A DNA stretch of 64,000 nt from an uncultured Pelagibacteraceae bacterium (GCA_902526005.1 CABZIW010000002.1:62001-126000), one strand, 5' to 3'; counted from the stretch's first letter, positions 9,794 to 23,106 are shown. A program made the numbers and translations. The notes: a model not told the origin generated them from the sequence alone.

Positions 9794-10087
9794 TTATACT
9801 CCCGCATTAATATCAATTGTTTGACCATCTTCGAGGGTAACGAATGCCTTCTTGTAATCCGATCTTTTACCAAGAGAACCCCTGAATGATTTAAGCTTAC
9901 CCTTAACAATTGAAGTATTTACTTTTTTTACTTTGACTTTAAAAATGTTTTCAATTGCTAATTTAATTTCTTTCTTTGAACTTGTTTTCTGAACTTGGAA
10001 TGTAACTTGATTATACTCTGAACCCATCGAGGACTTCTCTGTAATAATAGGTTTGATTATCGTTTTAAAATCTTTAATTGTAACCAT
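9794..10087 (-). CDS. rplW: 50S ribosomal protein L23
   Basis: L23 surrounds the exit tunnel and is the docking site for trigger factor and SRP. The usual IIKPIITEKSS motif is near the N-terminus and the KVNTSIVKGKLKSFRG loop follows. The reading frame is open up to 10108, but the ATG at 10087 is preferred: it yields MVTIKDFK (97 residues, normal length) and has an AGGA about 11 nt upstream. The longer start would overlap rplD and has no such site. Confidence 0.95.
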   Translation of the reverse strand: MVTIKDFKTIIKPIITEKSSMGSEYNQVTFQVQKTSSKKEIKLAIENIFKVKVKKVNTSIVKGKLKSFRGSLGKRSDYKKAFVTLEDGQTIDINAGV

Positions 10088-10088
10088 C

Positions 10089-10709
10089 TTAATTAATCCT
10101 ACTCTCAAGCATTTCTAAAGCATTCTTACTCATGATTAATTTTTCAAATCCAAGTAAATCGAGTGCATTAAAATTATTTATGCTTGAATACTTTATATTT
10201 TTTAAGTTTCTTGAAGCTAATGCAAAATTATTATCAGGTTTATCGCCCTCTAATATGAGCGCAGAGTGAGCATTTAAATCTGAGAGGCTTTTAATTAGTG
10301 TTTTTGTCTTTGGCTCTGCAATTTTAAGTTCTTCAACAATTATCAAATTGTTGTTCTTGAGTTTATCAGAAAGAATATGCTTCAAAGCCTCCTGCCTAGT
10401 TCGTTTTGGCATCTTTTTTAATGAACGAACTCCTCTTAAGTTATGAGCCATTCCACCACTTCTAAATATATTTGCTTTTTTGGAGCCGTGCCTAGCTCCT
10501 CCACTTCCCTTTTGTCTTCCTAGCTTTTGTGTTGTTCCTTTTACTTCAGACCTGTTTTTAGTCCGAGCTCTTAGAGGTTTCTGGTTAGACTCATTCCATC
10601 TAACTAGAGAGCCAACAACACTTAAATCGGATTTACTATTGAATAATTGATCTTTCAAATTGACCGACCCACTCTTTTTTCCATCTATTTTGTGTATGTC
10701 AATTTGCAT
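10089..10709 (-). CDS. rplD: 50S ribosomal protein L4
   Basis: L4 reaches the exit tunnel with an extended loop and in E. coli also represses the S10 operon. The loop region RQKGSGGARHGSKKANIFRSGG (about residues 69-90) is clear. Total length is 206 residues. It is 4 bp after rplC and one base before the chosen rplW start. Confidence 0.97.
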   Translation of the reverse strand: MQIDIHKIDGKKSGSVNLKDQLFNSKSDLSVVGSLVRWNESNQKPLRARTKNRSEVKGTTQKLGRQKGSGGARHGSKKANIFRSGGMAHNLRGVRSLKKMPKRTRQEALKHILSDKLKNNNLIIVEELKIAEPKTKTLIKSLSDLNAHSALILEGDKPDNNFALASRNLKNIKYSSINNFNALDLLGFEKLIMSKNALEMLESRIN

Positions 10710-10713
10710 TTAC

Positions 10714-11403
10714 TTATTTTTCCTTCTTAACTTCTTTTTCTGATTTTACTGGTGTGGCTTCGATTTCTTTGATGCCATCTTTTTTGATTGAGTCCTCAAC
10801 AACTAACCAAGTTCCCCTTGAACCTGGCGTAGCTCCTTTTACACAGATTAGATTTTTTTGGTCATCAACCTTTACAACCTGTAAGCTTTGAAGAGTTTTG
10901 TGAACATCTCCGTATTGTCCCGCCATCTTTTTTCCTTTGAAAACTTTACCAGGGTCTTGGCACTGACCTGTAGATCCATGGCTTCGATGTGAAACTGAAA
11001 CACCATGAGAGGCTCTCAAGCCGGAGAAATTATGACGTTTCATTACTCCAGCAAATCCTTTGCCCTTCGTGTAACCAGATACATCAATAAATTGACCTTC
11101 CTTGAAATGACTTGCTTTCAATTCATCTCCACTTTTAATCTCTTGGTCTTTACTAATTTCAAACTCTCTAAGATATTTATAAGCATCTGATTTTTTTTTA
11201 TCAAAGAAGCCCTTCTGTGATTTTGATGTTTTTTTTAACTTGCAGGCACCAACCAATACCTTGTCTGAATTTTCATTTTCTAATGTAATTCGATCAATAA
11301 TTTTACAATTTTCAACATGGAGTACAGTAACTGGAATATTTGTTCCACTTTGTGTGTACAAATTACTCATTCCAATTTTTTTTGCTATAATACCTGATCT
11401 CAT
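10714..11403 (-). CDS. rplC: 50S ribosomal protein L3
   Basis: L3 is an early 50S assembly protein whose loop reaches the peptidyl-transferase centre. The motif SHRSHGSTGQCQDPGKVFKGKKMAG contains the glutamine that PrmB methylates in other bacteria. At 229 residues it carries a short acidic/basic C-terminal extension after VVEDSIKK. It is 3 bp after rpsJ. Confidence 0.97.
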   Translation of the reverse strand: MRSGIIAKKIGMSNLYTQSGTNIPVTVLHVENCKIIDRITLENENSDKVLVGACKLKKTSKSQKGFFDKKKSDAYKYLREFEISKDQEIKSGDELKASHFKEGQFIDVSGYTKGKGFAGVMKRHNFSGLRASHGVSVSHRSHGSTGQCQDPGKVFKGKKMAGQYGDVHKTLQSLQVVKVDDQKNLICVKGATPGSRGTWLVVEDSIKKDGIKEIEATPVKSEKEVKKEK

Positions 11404-11406
11404 ATC

Positions 11407-11715
11407 TTATAATTTGATTTCTACATCAACTCCTGAAGCTAAATCTAATTTCATTAGTGCATCGACTGTTTGTGGCGTTGGGTCGACTATCTCTATTAAT
11501 CTCTTATGAGTCCTGATCTCGAATTGCTCTCTACTTTTTTTGTTAACATGGGGAGATCTAAGAACTGTAAACTTCTCATTATTTGTGGGTAATGGTATTG
11601 GGCCTTTCACCATTGCTCCGGTTCTTTTAGCTGTATCAACGATTTCTACTGATGATTTATCGAGTACACCATGGTCAAAAGCCTTCAATCTTATTTTGAT
11701 ATTTTGATTTTCCAT
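11407..11715 (-). CDS. rpsJ: 30S ribosomal protein S10
   Basis: S10 is a 30S head protein and, with NusB, an antitermination factor. The 102-residue sequence shows [14 protein letters not shown] and [29 protein letters not shown], typical of S10. It begins the S10 gene set but lies only 9 bp after fusA with no room for a promoter, so it is probably read from the str transcript. No tuf gene intervenes. Confidence 0.98.
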   Translation of the reverse strand: MENQNIKIRLKAFDHGVLDKSSVEIVDTAKRTGAMVKGPIPLPTNNEKFTVLRSPHVNKKSREQFEIRTHKRLIEIVDPTPQTVDALMKLDLASGVDVEIKL

Positions 11716-11724
11716 TTTAATTCC

Positions 11725-13800
11725 TTATGCAAATTTTGCTTTTACCTCATCTTGAACGTTTTGAGGTACTTGCTCATAATGATCAAAAAACATTGAATAT
11801 TGAGCTCTTCCCTGAGTCATAGACCGTAATGTGTTGACATAACCAAACATATTGGCAAGAGGCACCATTGAGCTAATTGCTGTTGTATTACCTCTAGCTT
11901 CACTTCCACTAACTTGGCCCCTTCGACTACTCAAATCGCCTATAACATCCCCCATAAACTCTTCAGGCGTAACTACCTCAACTCTCATAACAGGCTCAAG
12001 AAGTTTTGGACCTGCTTTTTGACAAGCGTCTTTAAATGCCATCCTTCCAGCTATCTCAAAAGCTAAACTACTAGAGTCTACATCGTGATATTTTCCATCG
12101 ATTAATGTTACTTTATAATCAATTATAGGGAAGCCGGCTATAACGCCAGTATCAGCAACGCCCTCAATTCCTTTTTCAACTCCTGGGATATACTCTTTAG
12201 GTATATTACCTCCCTTAATTTTGTCTTCAAATAATCTTCCTGTCCCTGGTTCACATCCCTCAACAATGATTTTTACTTCAGCGAACTGACCAGCTCCTCC
12301 ACTTTGTTTTTTATGTGTATATGTTACCTCAACCTCTTTAGATATTGTTTCTCTGTAAGCAACCTGTGGTGCTCCTACATTAGCTTCAACCTTGAACTCT
12401 CGTTTCATTCGGTCAACAATAATATCCAAATGAAGCTCACCCATTCCTTTAATAACAGTTTGCCCAGATTCATCATCAGACGTTACTCTGAAAGAGGGGT
12501 CTTCTTTAGCAAGTCGAGCAAGTGCTTCTCCCATTTTTTCTTGGTCAGCTTTTGTTTTTGGTTCAACAGCAATTTCAATTACTGGATCAGGAAAATCCAT
12601 TGACTCTAATATGATTGGCTTTTGAGCGTCACATAAAGTTTCACCGGTTATGGTATCTTTCAACCCTGCTATCGCAACAATATCACCAGCATACGCAGTT
12701 TTAATATCTTCTCTGTTATTTGCGTGCATAAGTAGCATTCTTCCAATTCTTTCCTTATCACCTTTAACAGAATTCATAATTGTTGAACCAGCTTCTAACT
12801 TTCCTGAATAGATTCTTGTAAACGTGAGAGAGCCTACAAAAGGATCGTTAGCAACTTTAAATGCTAATGCAGAAAAAGGCTCTTCATCTGATGCTTTTCT
12901 TATTTCTTCTTCTTCTTTGCCTGGTATGTTGCCTGTAGCTTGTTGTACCTCACTAGGATCTGGCATAAAGTTTACGATGGCATCTAGAAGTGGTTGTACA
13001 CCTTTATTTTTAAATGCACTGCCTGTTAAAATTGGAACGAACTCAAAATTGATAGTACCTTTTCTAATACAACGGTTAAGAGTTTCTTCATCAGGCTCTT
13101 CTCCATCTAAATATTTTTCTAAAACCTCTTCATCCTGCTCAACTGCCATTTCAACCATTTCAGATCGATATTTTTCAGCCGTCTCTTTTAATTCTTCTGG
13201 GATCTCTGTGTACTCATATTTAGCTCCAAGGTCTTCATTTGCCCAAACAATTGCTTTATTTTTTACAAGATCAATAACACCCTTAAGATCAGACTCACTT
13301 CCATAGGGAATTTGTAAAACTAAAGCATTTGCTTGAAGTCTGTCTTTAATCATATCAAGACATTTATAGAAATCAGCCCCGGTACGATCCATCTTGTTAA
13401 CGAAGCACATTCTTGGAACCTTATATCTATTCGCTTGTCTCCATACAGTTTCAGTCTGAGGTTCAACACCAGCTACACCATCAAATACTGCAACAGCTCC
13501 GTCAAGAACTCTAAGTGATCTCTCAACTTCAATAGTAAAGTCAACGTGGCCAGGAGTATCAATTATATTAATTCTATGATCATTCCAAAAACATGTTGTT
13601 GCTGCTGAAGTAATGGTAATTCCTCTTTCTTGCTCTTGTTCCATCCAGTCCATAGTAGCCGCACCATCATGAACTTCTCCGATTTTGTGACTTTTACCAG
13701 TGTAATAAAGTATTCTTTCTGTAGTAGTGGTTTTCCCTGCATCAATGTGAGCCATAATTCCTATATTACGGTATTTCTGCAGTGCATATTCTCTTGTCAT
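11725..13800 (-). CDS. fusA: Elongation factor G
   Basis: GTPase that drives ribosomal translocation. The G1 motif AHIDAGKTT is near residue 16, DTPGHVDF (G3) and [10 protein letters not shown] (G4) follow, and domains II-V complete a 691-residue protein. The frame is open to 13821, but the ATG at 13800 is preferred: it gives MTREYALQK as in other EF-Gs, has an AGGTGGT site just upstream, and avoids the overlap with rpsG. Confidence 0.98.
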   Translation of the reverse strand: MTREYALQKYRNIGIMAHIDAGKTTTTERILYYTGKSHKIGEVHDGAATMDWMEQEQERGITITSAATTCFWNDHRINIIDTPGHVDFTIEVERSLRVLDGAVAVFDGVAGVEPQTETVWRQANRYKVPRMCFVNKMDRTGADFYKCLDMIKDRLQANALVLQIPYGSESDLKGVIDLVKNKAIVWANEDLGAKYEYTEIPEELKETAEKYRSEMVEMAVEQDEEVLEKYLDGEEPDEETLNRCIRKGTINFEFVPILTGSAFKNKGVQPLLDAIVNFMPDPSEVQQATGNIPGKEEEEIRKASDEEPFSALAFKVANDPFVGSLTFTRIYSGKLEAGSTIMNSVKGDKERIGRMLLMHANNREDIKTAYAGDIVAIAGLKDTITGETLCDAQKPIILESMDFPDPVIEIAVEPKTKADQEKMGEALARLAKEDPSFRVTSDDESGQTVIKGMGELHLDIIVDRMKREFKVEANVGAPQVAYRETISKEVEVTYTHKKQSGGAGQFAEVKIIVEGCEPGTGRLFEDKIKGGNIPKEYIPGVEKGIEGVADTGVIAGFPIIDYKVTLIDGKYHDVDSSSLAFEIAGRMAFKDACQKAGPKLLEPVMRVEVVTPEEFMGDVIGDLSSRRGQVSGSEARGNTTAISSMVPLANMFGYVNTLRSMTQGRAQYSMFFDHYEQVPQNVQDEVKAKFA

Positions 13801-13801
13801 A

Positions 13802-14272
<471 letters not shown>

Positions 14273-14644
14273 TTATTTAGGTTTCTTCGTTCCATATAAT
14301 GAACGACGTTGTTTTCTCTCACCAACACCTTGAGTATCTAAAACCCCTCTTACAGTGTGATAACGAACTCCTGGCAGGTCTTTAACACGACCGCCTCGAA
14401 TTAATATTACTGAGTGTTCTTGCAAGTTATGACCCTCACCGCCAATATAACTTGTAACTTCAAATCCATTTGTAAGCCTAACTCTCGCAACTTTTCGTAA
14501 TGCTGAGTTAGGTTTTTTAGGGGTAGTTGTATAAACTCTAGTACAAACACCTCGCTTTTGAGGATTTGCTTTTAATGCTGGAACCTTATTTCTTTTTTGA
14601 ACTTTGGTTCTAGGTTTTCTAATTAGCTGACTTATAGTCGGCAT
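14273..14644 (-). CDS. rpsL: 30S ribosomal protein S12
   Basis: S12 sits at the decoding centre and controls accuracy. The 123-residue sequence contains [19 protein letters not shown] (around residue 40) and [17 protein letters not shown] (around residue 87). Both lysines altered in streptomycin-resistant mutants are wild type, as is the aspartate usually beta-methylthiolated. It starts a transcript: the 139-bp gap before it holds a promoter and a hairpin. Confidence 0.98.
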   Translation of the reverse strand: MPTISQLIRKPRTKVQKRNKVPALKANPQKRGVCTRVYTTTPKKPNSALRKVARVRLTNGFEVTSYIGGEGHNLQEHSVILIRGGRVKDLPGVRYHTVRGVLDTQGVGERKQRRSLYGTKKPK

Positions 14645-14702
14645 AAAATATCTCCAGTCTTTACAACTTAAAGGTTAACTATTTTAAAAAAATTAATAAA
14701 AA

Positions 14703-14730
14703 GTAGCGTTTAGATTTCTCTACCGCCTAC
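14703..14730 (-). terminator. Hairpin with U-tract between rpoC and rpsL
   Basis: On the minus strand GTAG(G)CG pairs with CGCTAC and encloses an inner TAGA-GAAA-TCTA stem capped by a GAAA tetraloop. A run of five T follows, then more AT-rich sequence. This looks like an intrinsic terminator for rpoC. However, it lies downstream of the rpsL promoter (14747..14774), so it is also the first structure in the rpsL leader and may act as an attenuator. Confidence 0.6.
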
Positions 14731-14746
14731 TATTTAAGAATGCCGA

Positions 14747-14774
14747 ATAATACTTAATAGTTTATGCAGGTCAA
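14747..14774 (-). promoter_or_regulatory. Promoter of the rpsL (str) operon
   Basis: Minus-strand TTGACC -35 (14769-14774), 16-bp spacer, TATTAT -10 (14747-14752), followed by a C/G-rich discriminator (TCGGC). The predicted start near 14740 leaves a leader of about 95 nt before rpsL, which contains the hairpin at 14703..14730. Confidence 0.55.
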
Positions 14775-14783
14775 CAAAATTTA

Positions 14784-17700
14784 TTAGGAATTCTCCTGTA
14801 TTTCGGCTGATTCTTGCTCTTTCTTTGCCTGAATTGCCTCAATTTCTATTTTTGCCTCTTTATCCAACAATTTTGCCTTATTTTCAATTTGATTGAAGGT
14901 TCTTCCTGTTCCTGCTGGAATTAATCTTCCAACAATTACGTTCTCTTTGAGTCCCTCAAGGCGGTCCATTTTACCTTTTATCGAAGCGTCAGTAAGAATT
15001 CTTGTTGTTTCCTGGAAAGATGCGGCTGAAATGAAAGACCTTGTTTGAAGAGATGCTTTTGTAATACCAAGCAATACAGGTTTAGCTATTGCAGGCTTCT
15101 TTCCTTCACTTTCTAGCTGTTCATTTGTAGTCAAGAATTCAAATCTATCAATTTCTTCACCTTTGATAAATGAGCTATCACCAATTTCAGTAATATGGAC
15201 TTTTTGTAACATTTGCCTGCATAGTACTTCGATGTGCTTATCATTAATTAATACGCCTTGCAGCCTATAAACCTCTTGTACTTCATTGATAAGATAGTCT
15301 GCTAGAGCTTCGATACCCAAAATTTCTAAAATGTCATGTGGGTCTGGATTTCCATCTAATAAGTAATCTCCCTTCTCAATAGTTTCACCTTCTTGATAAG
15401 CTATATGCTTTCCTTTTGGTATTAAAACTTCTACAGGGTCACCATCTTTTTCAGGAGTAATAATGACTTTTTGTTTTCCTCTAATATCTTTTCCAAAAGA
15501 AATAACTCCAGAAGTCTCAGAAATGATCGCGTGATCTTTTGGCTTTCTTGCTTCAAATAACTCTGCAACCCTCGGCAAACCTCCAGTGATATCTTTTGTT
15601 TTTGAAGCAGCCTTTGGAGTTCTGGCCAGAACATCTCCCGCATGAACTTCCGATCCATCTGCAACGGAAAGAATTGAGTCAGGAGGCAAGAAGTATCTGG
15701 CTTCATTGCCATTTGCAAGAAGTATAACTTCGCCCTTTTTATCTCTAAGTGTTATTCTAGGCTTTAGCTCACTTCCTTTTGGATCTGATTTCCAGTCCTT
15801 AACTTTGGTGTATGTTAATCCTGTTTTTTCTTCTGTTTCCTCAATAAGAGAAATTCCTTCTTCCATATCCACATAATTAGCAGTTCCTGATTTTTCTGAT
15901 ATAACTGGATTTGTAAATGGATCCCATTCGCAAATTTTTGTACCACTATTTACTTTAGAGTCCTCCTCTACTAATATTTTTGTGCCGTAAGGAACTTTAT
16001 AATTTGCAAGTTCTCTTCCATTCTCATCATGTATTGCTAATTGACAATTTCGGCCCATAACAATCAGGTCATTATTACTATCTTCAACAGTATTTTTATT
16101 TAAGATTTTAAATATTCCATTAGTGTTAATCTCTATAAATGATTGATCATTAATTTGGGCAGCGCCACCGATGTGGAAGGTCCTCATGGTGAGCTGAGTA
16201 CCGGGCTCACCTATTGATTGAGCGGCTATCATTCCAACAGCTTCACCTTCATTTACAAGGAATCCTCTTGCTAAATCACGGCCGTAACATTTTACGCATA
16301 TACCTCTTTTACTATCACATGTTAGTGGAGACCGAATATATACACTTTGAATGCCTGCCGTTTCAATTTTTTCTGCAACAACTTCATCTACATAATCATC
16401 TTTTTTCGCAATATTTTCACCAGTAATTGGGTGGTTTACATCGTTCTGAAGGAACCTACCTAATACTCTGTCAGCTATAGAAATTATTACTTCTCCTCCC
16501 TCAACAACATCTGAAATCCATACTCCACTATCTGTTCCACAGTCAGGTTCAGAGATAGTGCAATCCTGAGCAACATCACAAAGTCTTCTTGTTAAATACC
16601 CAGAGTTCGCAGTTTTTAGTGCAGTATCTGCAAGGCCTTTTCTAGCACCATGCGTTGAATTGAAGTACTCTAGTACATTCAATCCTTCTTTAAAATTTGA
16701 GATAATAGGTGTTTCAATTATATCGCCAGATGGCTTAGCCATAAGACCTCTCATGCCAGATAATTGTTTCATTTGTGCTGCAGAACCACGAGCGCCAGAG
16801 TTTGCCATCATATAAATTGAATTTATTGGCATTTCCCTTTTAGTTTCGTCATCAAATTTTTTAGATGATATTTCATTCATCATTTCCTGAGCAACACGGT
16901 CAGTACATTTGGCCCACGCATCAATTACTTTATTATATTTCTCACGATTAGTGATAAGACCATCATTGTATTGTTTTTCATATTTTTCTATTTGACCAGC
17001 TGTTTCAGAAACAAGTTTTTCTTTTGTCTCTGGAATTATCATATCATCTTTACCAAAAGAAATACCTGCCTTGTATGCATAATGAAAGCCCAAAGCCATT
17101 AATTGATCAGCGAATATCACTGTATCTTTTTGCCCACAATATCTATAAACAGTATCAATAAGACCTGATATTTCTTTTTTACCTAAAAGCCTATTTACTA
17201 GTTTAGGATCAAGATCTTTATGCTGTGGGACGAGGTTCCAAAGCAACATTCTACCTGGTGTTGTCTCAATTCTTTTTAATTTTTTGTTACCTTCTGGATC
17301 AATGAAATTAATTCTAGCATGAACTTTTGCATGGACCGTTGTTGCATTATTTTCAAGAGCTTGCTGTACTTCATAAATATCTTTAAATACTGATCCTTGT
17401 CCTGGCTCATTTTCTTTTTCTTGTGATAGATAATAAATACCTAAGACGATATCCTGACTTGGAACAATGACTGGTTTTCCGTTTGCAGGATTAAGTATGT
17501 TGTTTGTTGACATCATAAGAACTCTCGCCTCAAGCTGGGCTTCTAAACTTAAAGGTACATGTACTGCCATCTGATCGCCATCAAAGTCAGCATTGAACGC
17601 AGTACATACTAAAGGATGAAGCTGGATTGCTTTACCTTCAATTAAAACTGGTTCAAAAGCCTGTACGCCAAGCCTATGCAAGGTTGGTGCTCTGTTTAGT

Positions 17701-18971
17701 ATTACTGGGTGTTCCCTGATTACACGGTCTAATACATCCCAAACTTCTGGACGTTCTTTTTCAACCATTTTCTTTGCTTGTTTTAATGTTGTAGCTAAAC
17801 CTAAAGACTCTAATCTTGCATATATAAATGGTTTGAATAGCTCAATAGCCATTTTTTTAGGCAAGCCACATTGATGTAGTTTTAATTCAGGACCAACAAC
17901 AATTACAGACCTACCAGAGTAATCAACTCTTTTCCCTAATAAATTCTGTCTAAATCGACCCTGTTTACCTTTAAGCATTTCTGCCAGAGATTTGAGAGGT
18001 CTTTTATTTGTTCCAGTAATTACTCTTCCTCTTCTTCCATTGTCAAATAATGCATCAACTGATTCTTGAAGCATTCTTTTTTCATTTCTAATTATTATAT
18101 CTGGGGCTCTTAATTCAATTAATCTAGATAATCTGTTATTTCTATTGATAACTCTTCTATAAAGATCATTTAAATCACTTGATGCGAATCTTCCTCCGTC
18201 AAGCGGAACGAGTGGCCTTAATTCTGGCGGGATAACAGGGACAGATGTTAAAATCATCCACTCAGGTCTGTTTCCAGAAGATATAAAGGCTTCAAAAATT
18301 TTAATTCTTTTTACCAACTTTTCCGACAGTGCGACAGCTTTCGTTTCAGTAAGTTTTGCACGTAAAGCTTCAAGCTCTGGTTCAAGCTCTATTCTTTCAA
18401 GAACTTTTCTAACGGCCTCAGCTCCTATACCTGCTGAAAAAGAGTCTTCTCCATATTCTTCTTTAGCATTCTCCAATTCTTCTTCATCAAGAAGTTGATT
18501 TTGTATAAGGGGAGTTAAACCCGGTTCAGTAACCATGAATTTTTCAAAATAAAGAACTTTTTCAAGGTCTTTTAGCTTCATGTCCATCATAAGAGCTATA
18601 CGGCTTGGAAGAGATTTTAGGAACCATATATGTGCAACTGGAGCAGCTAATTGAATATGCCCCATTCTTTCTCTTCTGACATCTTTTTTTGTTACCTCGA
18701 CACCACATTTCTCACAAATGATGCCCTTAAATTTCATCCTTTTATATTTACCACATAGACATTCATAATCCTTAATTGGCCCAAAAATTCTTGCGCAAAA
18801 GAGACCGTCCTTCTCAGGTTTAAAAGTTCTGTAATTTATTGTTTCAGGCTTTTTTATTTCACCGTATGACCACGACAATATTCTTTCTGGACTTGCAATT
18901 GAAATTTTTACCTGATTAAAATCATCTCTTGATGCGGCAGGATTAAAAATATTCATTAACGATTGACTCAT
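14784..18971 (-). CDS. rpoC: DNA-directed RNA polymerase subunit beta'
   Basis: Largest subunit of core RNA polymerase, holding the catalytic Mg2+. The N-terminal zinc site (CLCGKYK...CEKCG), the NADFDGDQM catalytic loop around residue 460 and the second four-cysteine zinc site (around [11 protein letters not shown], with upstream cysteines) are all present. At 1395 residues the length is normal for alphaproteobacteria. It follows rpoB by 9 bp and is followed by a terminator-like hairpin. Confidence 0.98.
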   Translation of the reverse strand: MSQSLMNIFNPAASRDDFNQVKISIASPERILSWSYGEIKKPETINYRTFKPEKDGLFCARIFGPIKDYECLCGKYKRMKFKGIICEKCGVEVTKKDVRRERMGHIQLAAPVAHIWFLKSLPSRIALMMDMKLKDLEKVLYFEKFMVTEPGLTPLIQNQLLDEEELENAKEEYGEDSFSAGIGAEAVRKVLERIELEPELEALRAKLTETKAVALSEKLVKRIKIFEAFISSGNRPEWMILTSVPVIPPELRPLVPLDGGRFASSDLNDLYRRVINRNNRLSRLIELRAPDIIIRNEKRMLQESVDALFDNGRRGRVITGTNKRPLKSLAEMLKGKQGRFRQNLLGKRVDYSGRSVIVVGPELKLHQCGLPKKMAIELFKPFIYARLESLGLATTLKQAKKMVEKERPEVWDVLDRVIREHPVILNRAPTLHRLGVQAFEPVLIEGKAIQLHPLVCTAFNADFDGDQMAVHVPLSLEAQLEARVLMMSTNNILNPANGKPVIVPSQDIVLGIYYLSQEKENEPGQGSVFKDIYEVQQALENNATTVHAKVHARINFIDPEGNKKLKRIETTPGRMLLWNLVPQHKDLDPKLVNRLLGKKEISGLIDTVYRYCGQKDTVIFADQLMALGFHYAYKAGISFGKDDMIIPETKEKLVSETAGQIEKYEKQYNDGLITNREKYNKVIDAWAKCTDRVAQEMMNEISSKKFDDETKREMPINSIYMMANSGARGSAAQMKQLSGMRGLMAKPSGDIIETPIISNFKEGLNVLEYFNSTHGARKGLADTALKTANSGYLTRRLCDVAQDCTISEPDCGTDSGVWISDVVEGGEVIISIADRVLGRFLQNDVNHPITGENIAKKDDYVDEVVAEKIETAGIQSVYIRSPLTCDSKRGICVKCYGRDLARGFLVNEGEAVGMIAAQSIGEPGTQLTMRTFHIGGAAQINDQSFIEINTNGIFKILNKNTVEDSNNDLIVMGRNCQLAIHDENGRELANYKVPYGTKILVEEDSKVNSGTKICEWDPFTNPVISEKSGTANYVDMEEGISLIEETEEKTGLTYTKVKDWKSDPKGSELKPRITLRDKKGEVILLANGNEARYFLPPDSILSVADGSEVHAGDVLARTPKAASKTKDITGGLPRVAELFEARKPKDHAIISETSGVISFGKDIRGKQKVIITPEKDGDPVEVLIPKGKHIAYQEGETIEKGDYLLDGNPDPHDILEILGIEALADYLINEVQEVYRLQGVLINDKHIEVLCRQMLQKVHITEIGDSSFIKGEEIDRFEFLTTNEQLESEGKKPAIAKPVLLGITKASLQTRSFISAASFQETTRILTDASIKGKMDRLEGLKENVIVGRLIPAGTGRTFNQIENKAKLLDKEAKIEIEAIQAKKEQESAEIQENS

Positions 18972-18980
18972 AGTTTTTTC

Positions 18981-21900
18981 CTAATTCAAATTTGAAAGTT
19001 CAATATTTAGACCCAATGACCTGATTTCTTTAATCAATACATTAAATGACTCAGGTGTTCCGGATTGAAATACATCTTCACCTCTAATAATAGTCTCATA
19101 AACTTTGGTTCTGCCAGCAACATCATCAGATTTAACAGTTAAAATCTCTTGAAGAGTATAAGCTGCTCCATAAGCCTCAAGCGCCCAAACTTCCATCTCA
19201 CCAAATCTCTGACCACCAAATTGAGCTTTACCACCTAGTGGTTGCTGTGTAACTAGACTGTAAGGTCCAATGGATCTTGCGTGAATTTTGTCATCAACTA
19301 AATGGTGAAGTTTAAGCATATATATATAACCTACAGTTACTTTTCTCTCAAATTTTTCTCCAGTTAACCCATCCCACAGCTGTGTTTGACCACTTTTATC
19401 GAAACCAGCTGCACCTAACATTTCTGATATTTCAGCTTCAGATGCTCCGTCAAAAACTGGAGTTTTAATAGGAACGCCATTTGCAATATTCATCGCAAGT
19501 TCTCTTTGCTCATCTTTACTTAATGATGATATTTCATTTTTATATTGATCTTTGCCATATACCTTTTCAAGAGATTGGCCAATTACTGAATGATCATTTG
19601 AAGACTTATATTGTGCGAGAGATTTATTTATTATTTCGCCTATTCCAGCACATGCCCAACCTAAATGTGTTTCAAGTATTTGACCTACATTCATTCTACT
19701 CGGCACACCTAAAGGATTTAAAACTATATCAACTGTTCTACCATCTTCGAGATATGGCATATCTTCAACTGGAGCAATTTTACTTATTACTCCTTTATTA
19801 CCATGCCTACCTGCCATCTTATCTCCTGGCTGTAATTTTCTTTTAACGGCAACAAATACTTTAACCATCTTCATCACGCCTGGTAAAAGTTCATCACCTC
19901 TTTGAACTTTATCAACTTTATTATCAAAGCGAGATTGAATTGCAGATCTCGCAATATCGTACTGTTTTTTTAAATTATCAACTTCATTTTGATCGTTTAA
20001 ATTCTCAAGTTTCATCTTCCAAAGGGAATCTAATTTAACATCAGATAAAGCAGCTTTATCATATTTACTCTGGCTTTCAATATCATCAGGAGAGTCAGAA
20101 ATATTTTTTTCATTAATTAGCGTTATAAGTCTCTCTTTAATATTTCGATTAAGAATTCCCAACTCGGCTTCTCTATCATTTGCTAATTTTTCAATCTCAT
20201 CTCTTTCAATAGACAAGGCTCGATCATCTTTTTCAATCCCATATCTATTGAATACTTTTACATCTACAACAATACCACTTGAACCAGGAGGGAGTTTTAA
20301 AGAAGTATCTTTAACATCGGTAGCTTTTTCTCCAAATATTGCCCTTAATAATTTCTCTTCAGGAGTTACAGGACTTTCACCCTTAGGTGTAACTTTTCCA
20401 ACAAGAATATCACCAGGATTTACATCAGCCCCAACATAAACAATACCCGCTTCATCAAGGTTACGTAACAATTCATCTCCAGCATTTGGAATATCTCTTG
20501 TGATTTCTTCTGATCCTAACTTGGTGTCTCTCGACATAACTTCAAATTCTTCAATATGTATAGAAGTAAATTTATCCTCTTGAACGATTTTTTCTGATAT
20601 TAAAATAGAATCTTCAAAATTATAGCCTCTCCATGGCATGAAGGCTACAACTACGTTTCTTCCTAAACCAAGCTCTCCAAAGTGTGTTGATGGTCCATCT
20701 GCAATAATATCGCCCTTAGATACCTTATCACCAACTTTCACTAGAGGTCTCTGGTTGATGCATGTACTTTGATTTGATCTTTGAAATTTTTGAAGAGTAT
20801 AAATGTCAACGCCAGATTCGGTCGTTTTAATTTTTTCTGTTACTCTAACAACAATTCTTTTTCCATCGATTTTATCAACAATGCCGTCTCTATTTGCTAC
20901 AATAGTTACGCCTGAATCAACCGCAACTACTTTCTCCACTCCTGTACCTACTAATGGAGATTCAGCCTGTATAAGAGGAACCGCCTGCCTCATCATATTA
21001 GAACCCATTAGAGCTCTATTTGCATCATCGTTTTCAAGAAATGGTATCAAAGAAGCTGCGCAAGATACTACCTGCTTAGGTGATACATCCATATAGTCTA
21101 TTTCCTCTGGGACAGTCATAACAAAATCACCATTTCTTCGGCATGAAACTAATTTTGTAATAAAGCTTCCTTTATCATCTAGCTCACTATTGGCTTGAGC
21201 AATAGTGTAATCAGCTTCTTCCATTGCTGGAAGATATTCAACTTCATCACTTACCTTCCCTTTTATTACTTTTCTATAGGGGCTTTCAATAAAACCATAT
21301 TGATTCACTCTAGCATGAGAAGCTAAGCTATTTATCAAACCAATATTTGGGCCCTCAGGTGTTTCAATTGGACAGATGCGGCCATAATGAGTTGGATGCA
21401 CGTCTCTAACTTCAAATCCAGCTCTCTCTCTACTAAGCCCGCCCGGTCCTAGTGCTGATAATCTTCTTTTATGTGTAATTTCAGCTAAAGGGTTAGTTTG
21501 ATCCATGAATTGTGATAATTGTGAAGTTCCAAAAAACTCCTTAAGAGATGCAACCAACGGCTTAGCATTAATAATATCTTGAGGGGTAGCAGCATCGACT
21601 TCAAGAGAATTCATCCTTTCTTTAATTGATCTTTCCATTCGGATGAGTCCCATTCTGAATTGATTTTCAACTAATTCACCTACAGACCTAACTCTTCTGT
21701 TGCCTAAATGATCAATGTCATCTACTTCACCCTTTCCTGTCCTTAAATCCATTACCGTTTTTATCACTTCGATAACATCTTCGCTGCGAAGCACTGTAAC
21801 AGTATCAGAGCATTCTATGTTAAGCCTATAATTCATTTTGACTCTGCCCACATCAGAGAGGTCATATTTTTCAGATTTGAAGAATAATGAATTAAATACT

Positions 21901-23084
21901 TCAAATGCTGTCTCTAGGTTTGGAGGCTCACCGGGTCTAAGAACTTTATAAATTTCAACTACTGCTTCCTCAGGGCTTAAGTTTTTATCTACTTTTAAAG
22001 TGTCACGAATGAATGAACCTACATTAATTCCATCTATTTCCAGTACTGGTATTTTTGATATCTGTAGTTTCTTGATTTTTTCAATCGCTTCAGATGTAAT
22101 CTCATCAGATGACTCAAAATAAATTTCTCCAGTCTTTTCGTTAATTATGTCGTCTGCAATAAACTTACCTATAAGCTCATCATCATCTAGTAATAAATTT
22201 TTTAGACCATCATTAAAGAGCTTTTTTGCTATAGCTGGATTTATTTTTGTGCCCTGTTTAACAGCGACTTTTCCATTAGATGCATTAATAAGACTTTTAT
22301 GCAGCTTTCCAGTCTTAATATTTTTAGGATTAAAGCCTACTTTCCATTTGCCATCTTTTGTATTTAAAGTGTAAGTCTCAGTACCATAAAATAAGGATAA
22401 TATTTCATCACGTTTAATGCCCATTGCCATCAGAAATGTAGTGATAGGAATTTTCTTTTTTCTATCAATTCGACAGTGAATAATATCTTTGTGATCAAAT
22501 TCAATGTCTAACCATGAACCTCTATAAGGTATTACTCTTGCTCCAAACAACAACTTACCACTGGAATGTGTCTTACCATTATCATGATCAAAAAATACAC
22601 CTGGACTTCTGTGCATCTGACTAACAACTACTCTCTCAGTTCCATTAGTGATAAACGTTCCTTTTTGAGTCATTAAAGGTAAATCACATAAGTAGATTTC
22701 TTGTTCCTTGATATCTTTTACAGTTCTAGACTCTGTTTCTTCATCTATATCGAAAACGATAAGTCTTAACTTTACATTTAGTGGAGCAGCATAGGTTTTA
22801 TCTCTTTGACGACATTCATCGACATCAAATTTTGGAGGCTGAAAATCATATTCAATATATTCAATTCTCGCGGATCCAGAAAAATCTTCTAGAGGAAATA
22901 CACTTTTAAAAACTTTCTGAAGACCCTTATCTGGTCTTTCAGCAGGATTTGCATGCTCAAGTAAAAAATCTTCATAAGATTTTTTTTGTATTTCGATAAG
23001 ATTAGGAAATTTTGAAACTTCTTTTAACTTGCCAAAGTTTTTACGAACTCTTTTTCGTTCAGTAAATGATAATGTATTAACCAT
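18981..23084 (-). CDS. rpoB: DNA-directed RNA polymerase subunit beta
   Basis: Core RNA polymerase subunit that lines the RNA exit path and binds rifampicin. The 1367-residue protein shows the rif region [21 protein letters not shown], the RPGEPP segment and the C-terminal [20 protein letters not shown] block. In the rif region an alanine stands where E. coli has Ser522 (NPLA for NPLS); the residues matching Asp516, His526 and Ser531 are unchanged. It is 68 bp after rplL and 9 bp before rpoC. Confidence 0.98.
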   Translation of the reverse strand: MVNTLSFTERKRVRKNFGKLKEVSKFPNLIEIQKKSYEDFLLEHANPAERPDKGLQKVFKSVFPLEDFSGSARIEYIEYDFQPPKFDVDECRQRDKTYAAPLNVKLRLIVFDIDEETESRTVKDIKEQEIYLCDLPLMTQKGTFITNGTERVVVSQMHRSPGVFFDHDNGKTHSSGKLLFGARVIPYRGSWLDIEFDHKDIIHCRIDRKKKIPITTFLMAMGIKRDEILSLFYGTETYTLNTKDGKWKVGFNPKNIKTGKLHKSLINASNGKVAVKQGTKINPAIAKKLFNDGLKNLLLDDDELIGKFIADDIINEKTGEIYFESSDEITSEAIEKIKKLQISKIPVLEIDGINVGSFIRDTLKVDKNLSPEEAVVEIYKVLRPGEPPNLETAFEVFNSLFFKSEKYDLSDVGRVKMNYRLNIECSDTVTVLRSEDVIEVIKTVMDLRTGKGEVDDIDHLGNRRVRSVGELVENQFRMGLIRMERSIKERMNSLEVDAATPQDIINAKPLVASLKEFFGTSQLSQFMDQTNPLAEITHKRRLSALGPGGLSRERAGFEVRDVHPTHYGRICPIETPEGPNIGLINSLASHARVNQYGFIESPYRKVIKGKVSDEVEYLPAMEEADYTIAQANSELDDKGSFITKLVSCRRNGDFVMTVPEEIDYMDVSPKQVVSCAASLIPFLENDDANRALMGSNMMRQAVPLIQAESPLVGTGVEKVVAVDSGVTIVANRDGIVDKIDGKRIVVRVTEKIKTTESGVDIYTLQKFQRSNQSTCINQRPLVKVGDKVSKGDIIADGPSTHFGELGLGRNVVVAFMPWRGYNFEDSILISEKIVQEDKFTSIHIEEFEVMSRDTKLGSEEITRDIPNAGDELLRNLDEAGIVYVGADVNPGDILVGKVTPKGESPVTPEEKLLRAIFGEKATDVKDTSLKLPPGSSGIVVDVKVFNRYGIEKDDRALSIERDEIEKLANDREAELGILNRNIKERLITLINEKNISDSPDDIESQSKYDKAALSDVKLDSLWKMKLENLNDQNEVDNLKKQYDIARSAIQSRFDNKVDKVQRGDELLPGVMKMVKVFVAVKRKLQPGDKMAGRHGNKGVISKIAPVEDMPYLEDGRTVDIVLNPLGVPSRMNVGQILETHLGWACAGIGEIINKSLAQYKSSNDHSVIGQSLEKVYGKDQYKNEISSLSKDEQRELAMNIANGVPIKTPVFDGASEAEISEMLGAAGFDKSGQTQLWDGLTGEKFERKVTVGYIYMLKLHHLVDDKIHARSIGPYSLVTQQPLGGKAQFGGQRFGEMEVWALEAYGAAYTLQEILTVKSDDVAGRTKVYETIIRGEDVFQSGTPESFNVLIKEIRSLGLNIELSNLN

Positions 23085-23106
23085 TAATGTGTATTTATCC
23101 CATATA

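Noticed and set aside
9587..9889. 100-codon plus-strand frame
   Set aside because: Antisense to rplB and rplW, both of which are certain; no family features.
12824..13306. 160-codon open frame on the plus strand
   Set aside because: Lies fully antisense inside fusA, is Ser-rich low-complexity shadow sequence and has no ribosome-binding site.
19481..19846. 121-codon plus-strand frame
   Set aside because: Antisense to rpoB; composition reflects reversed codons.
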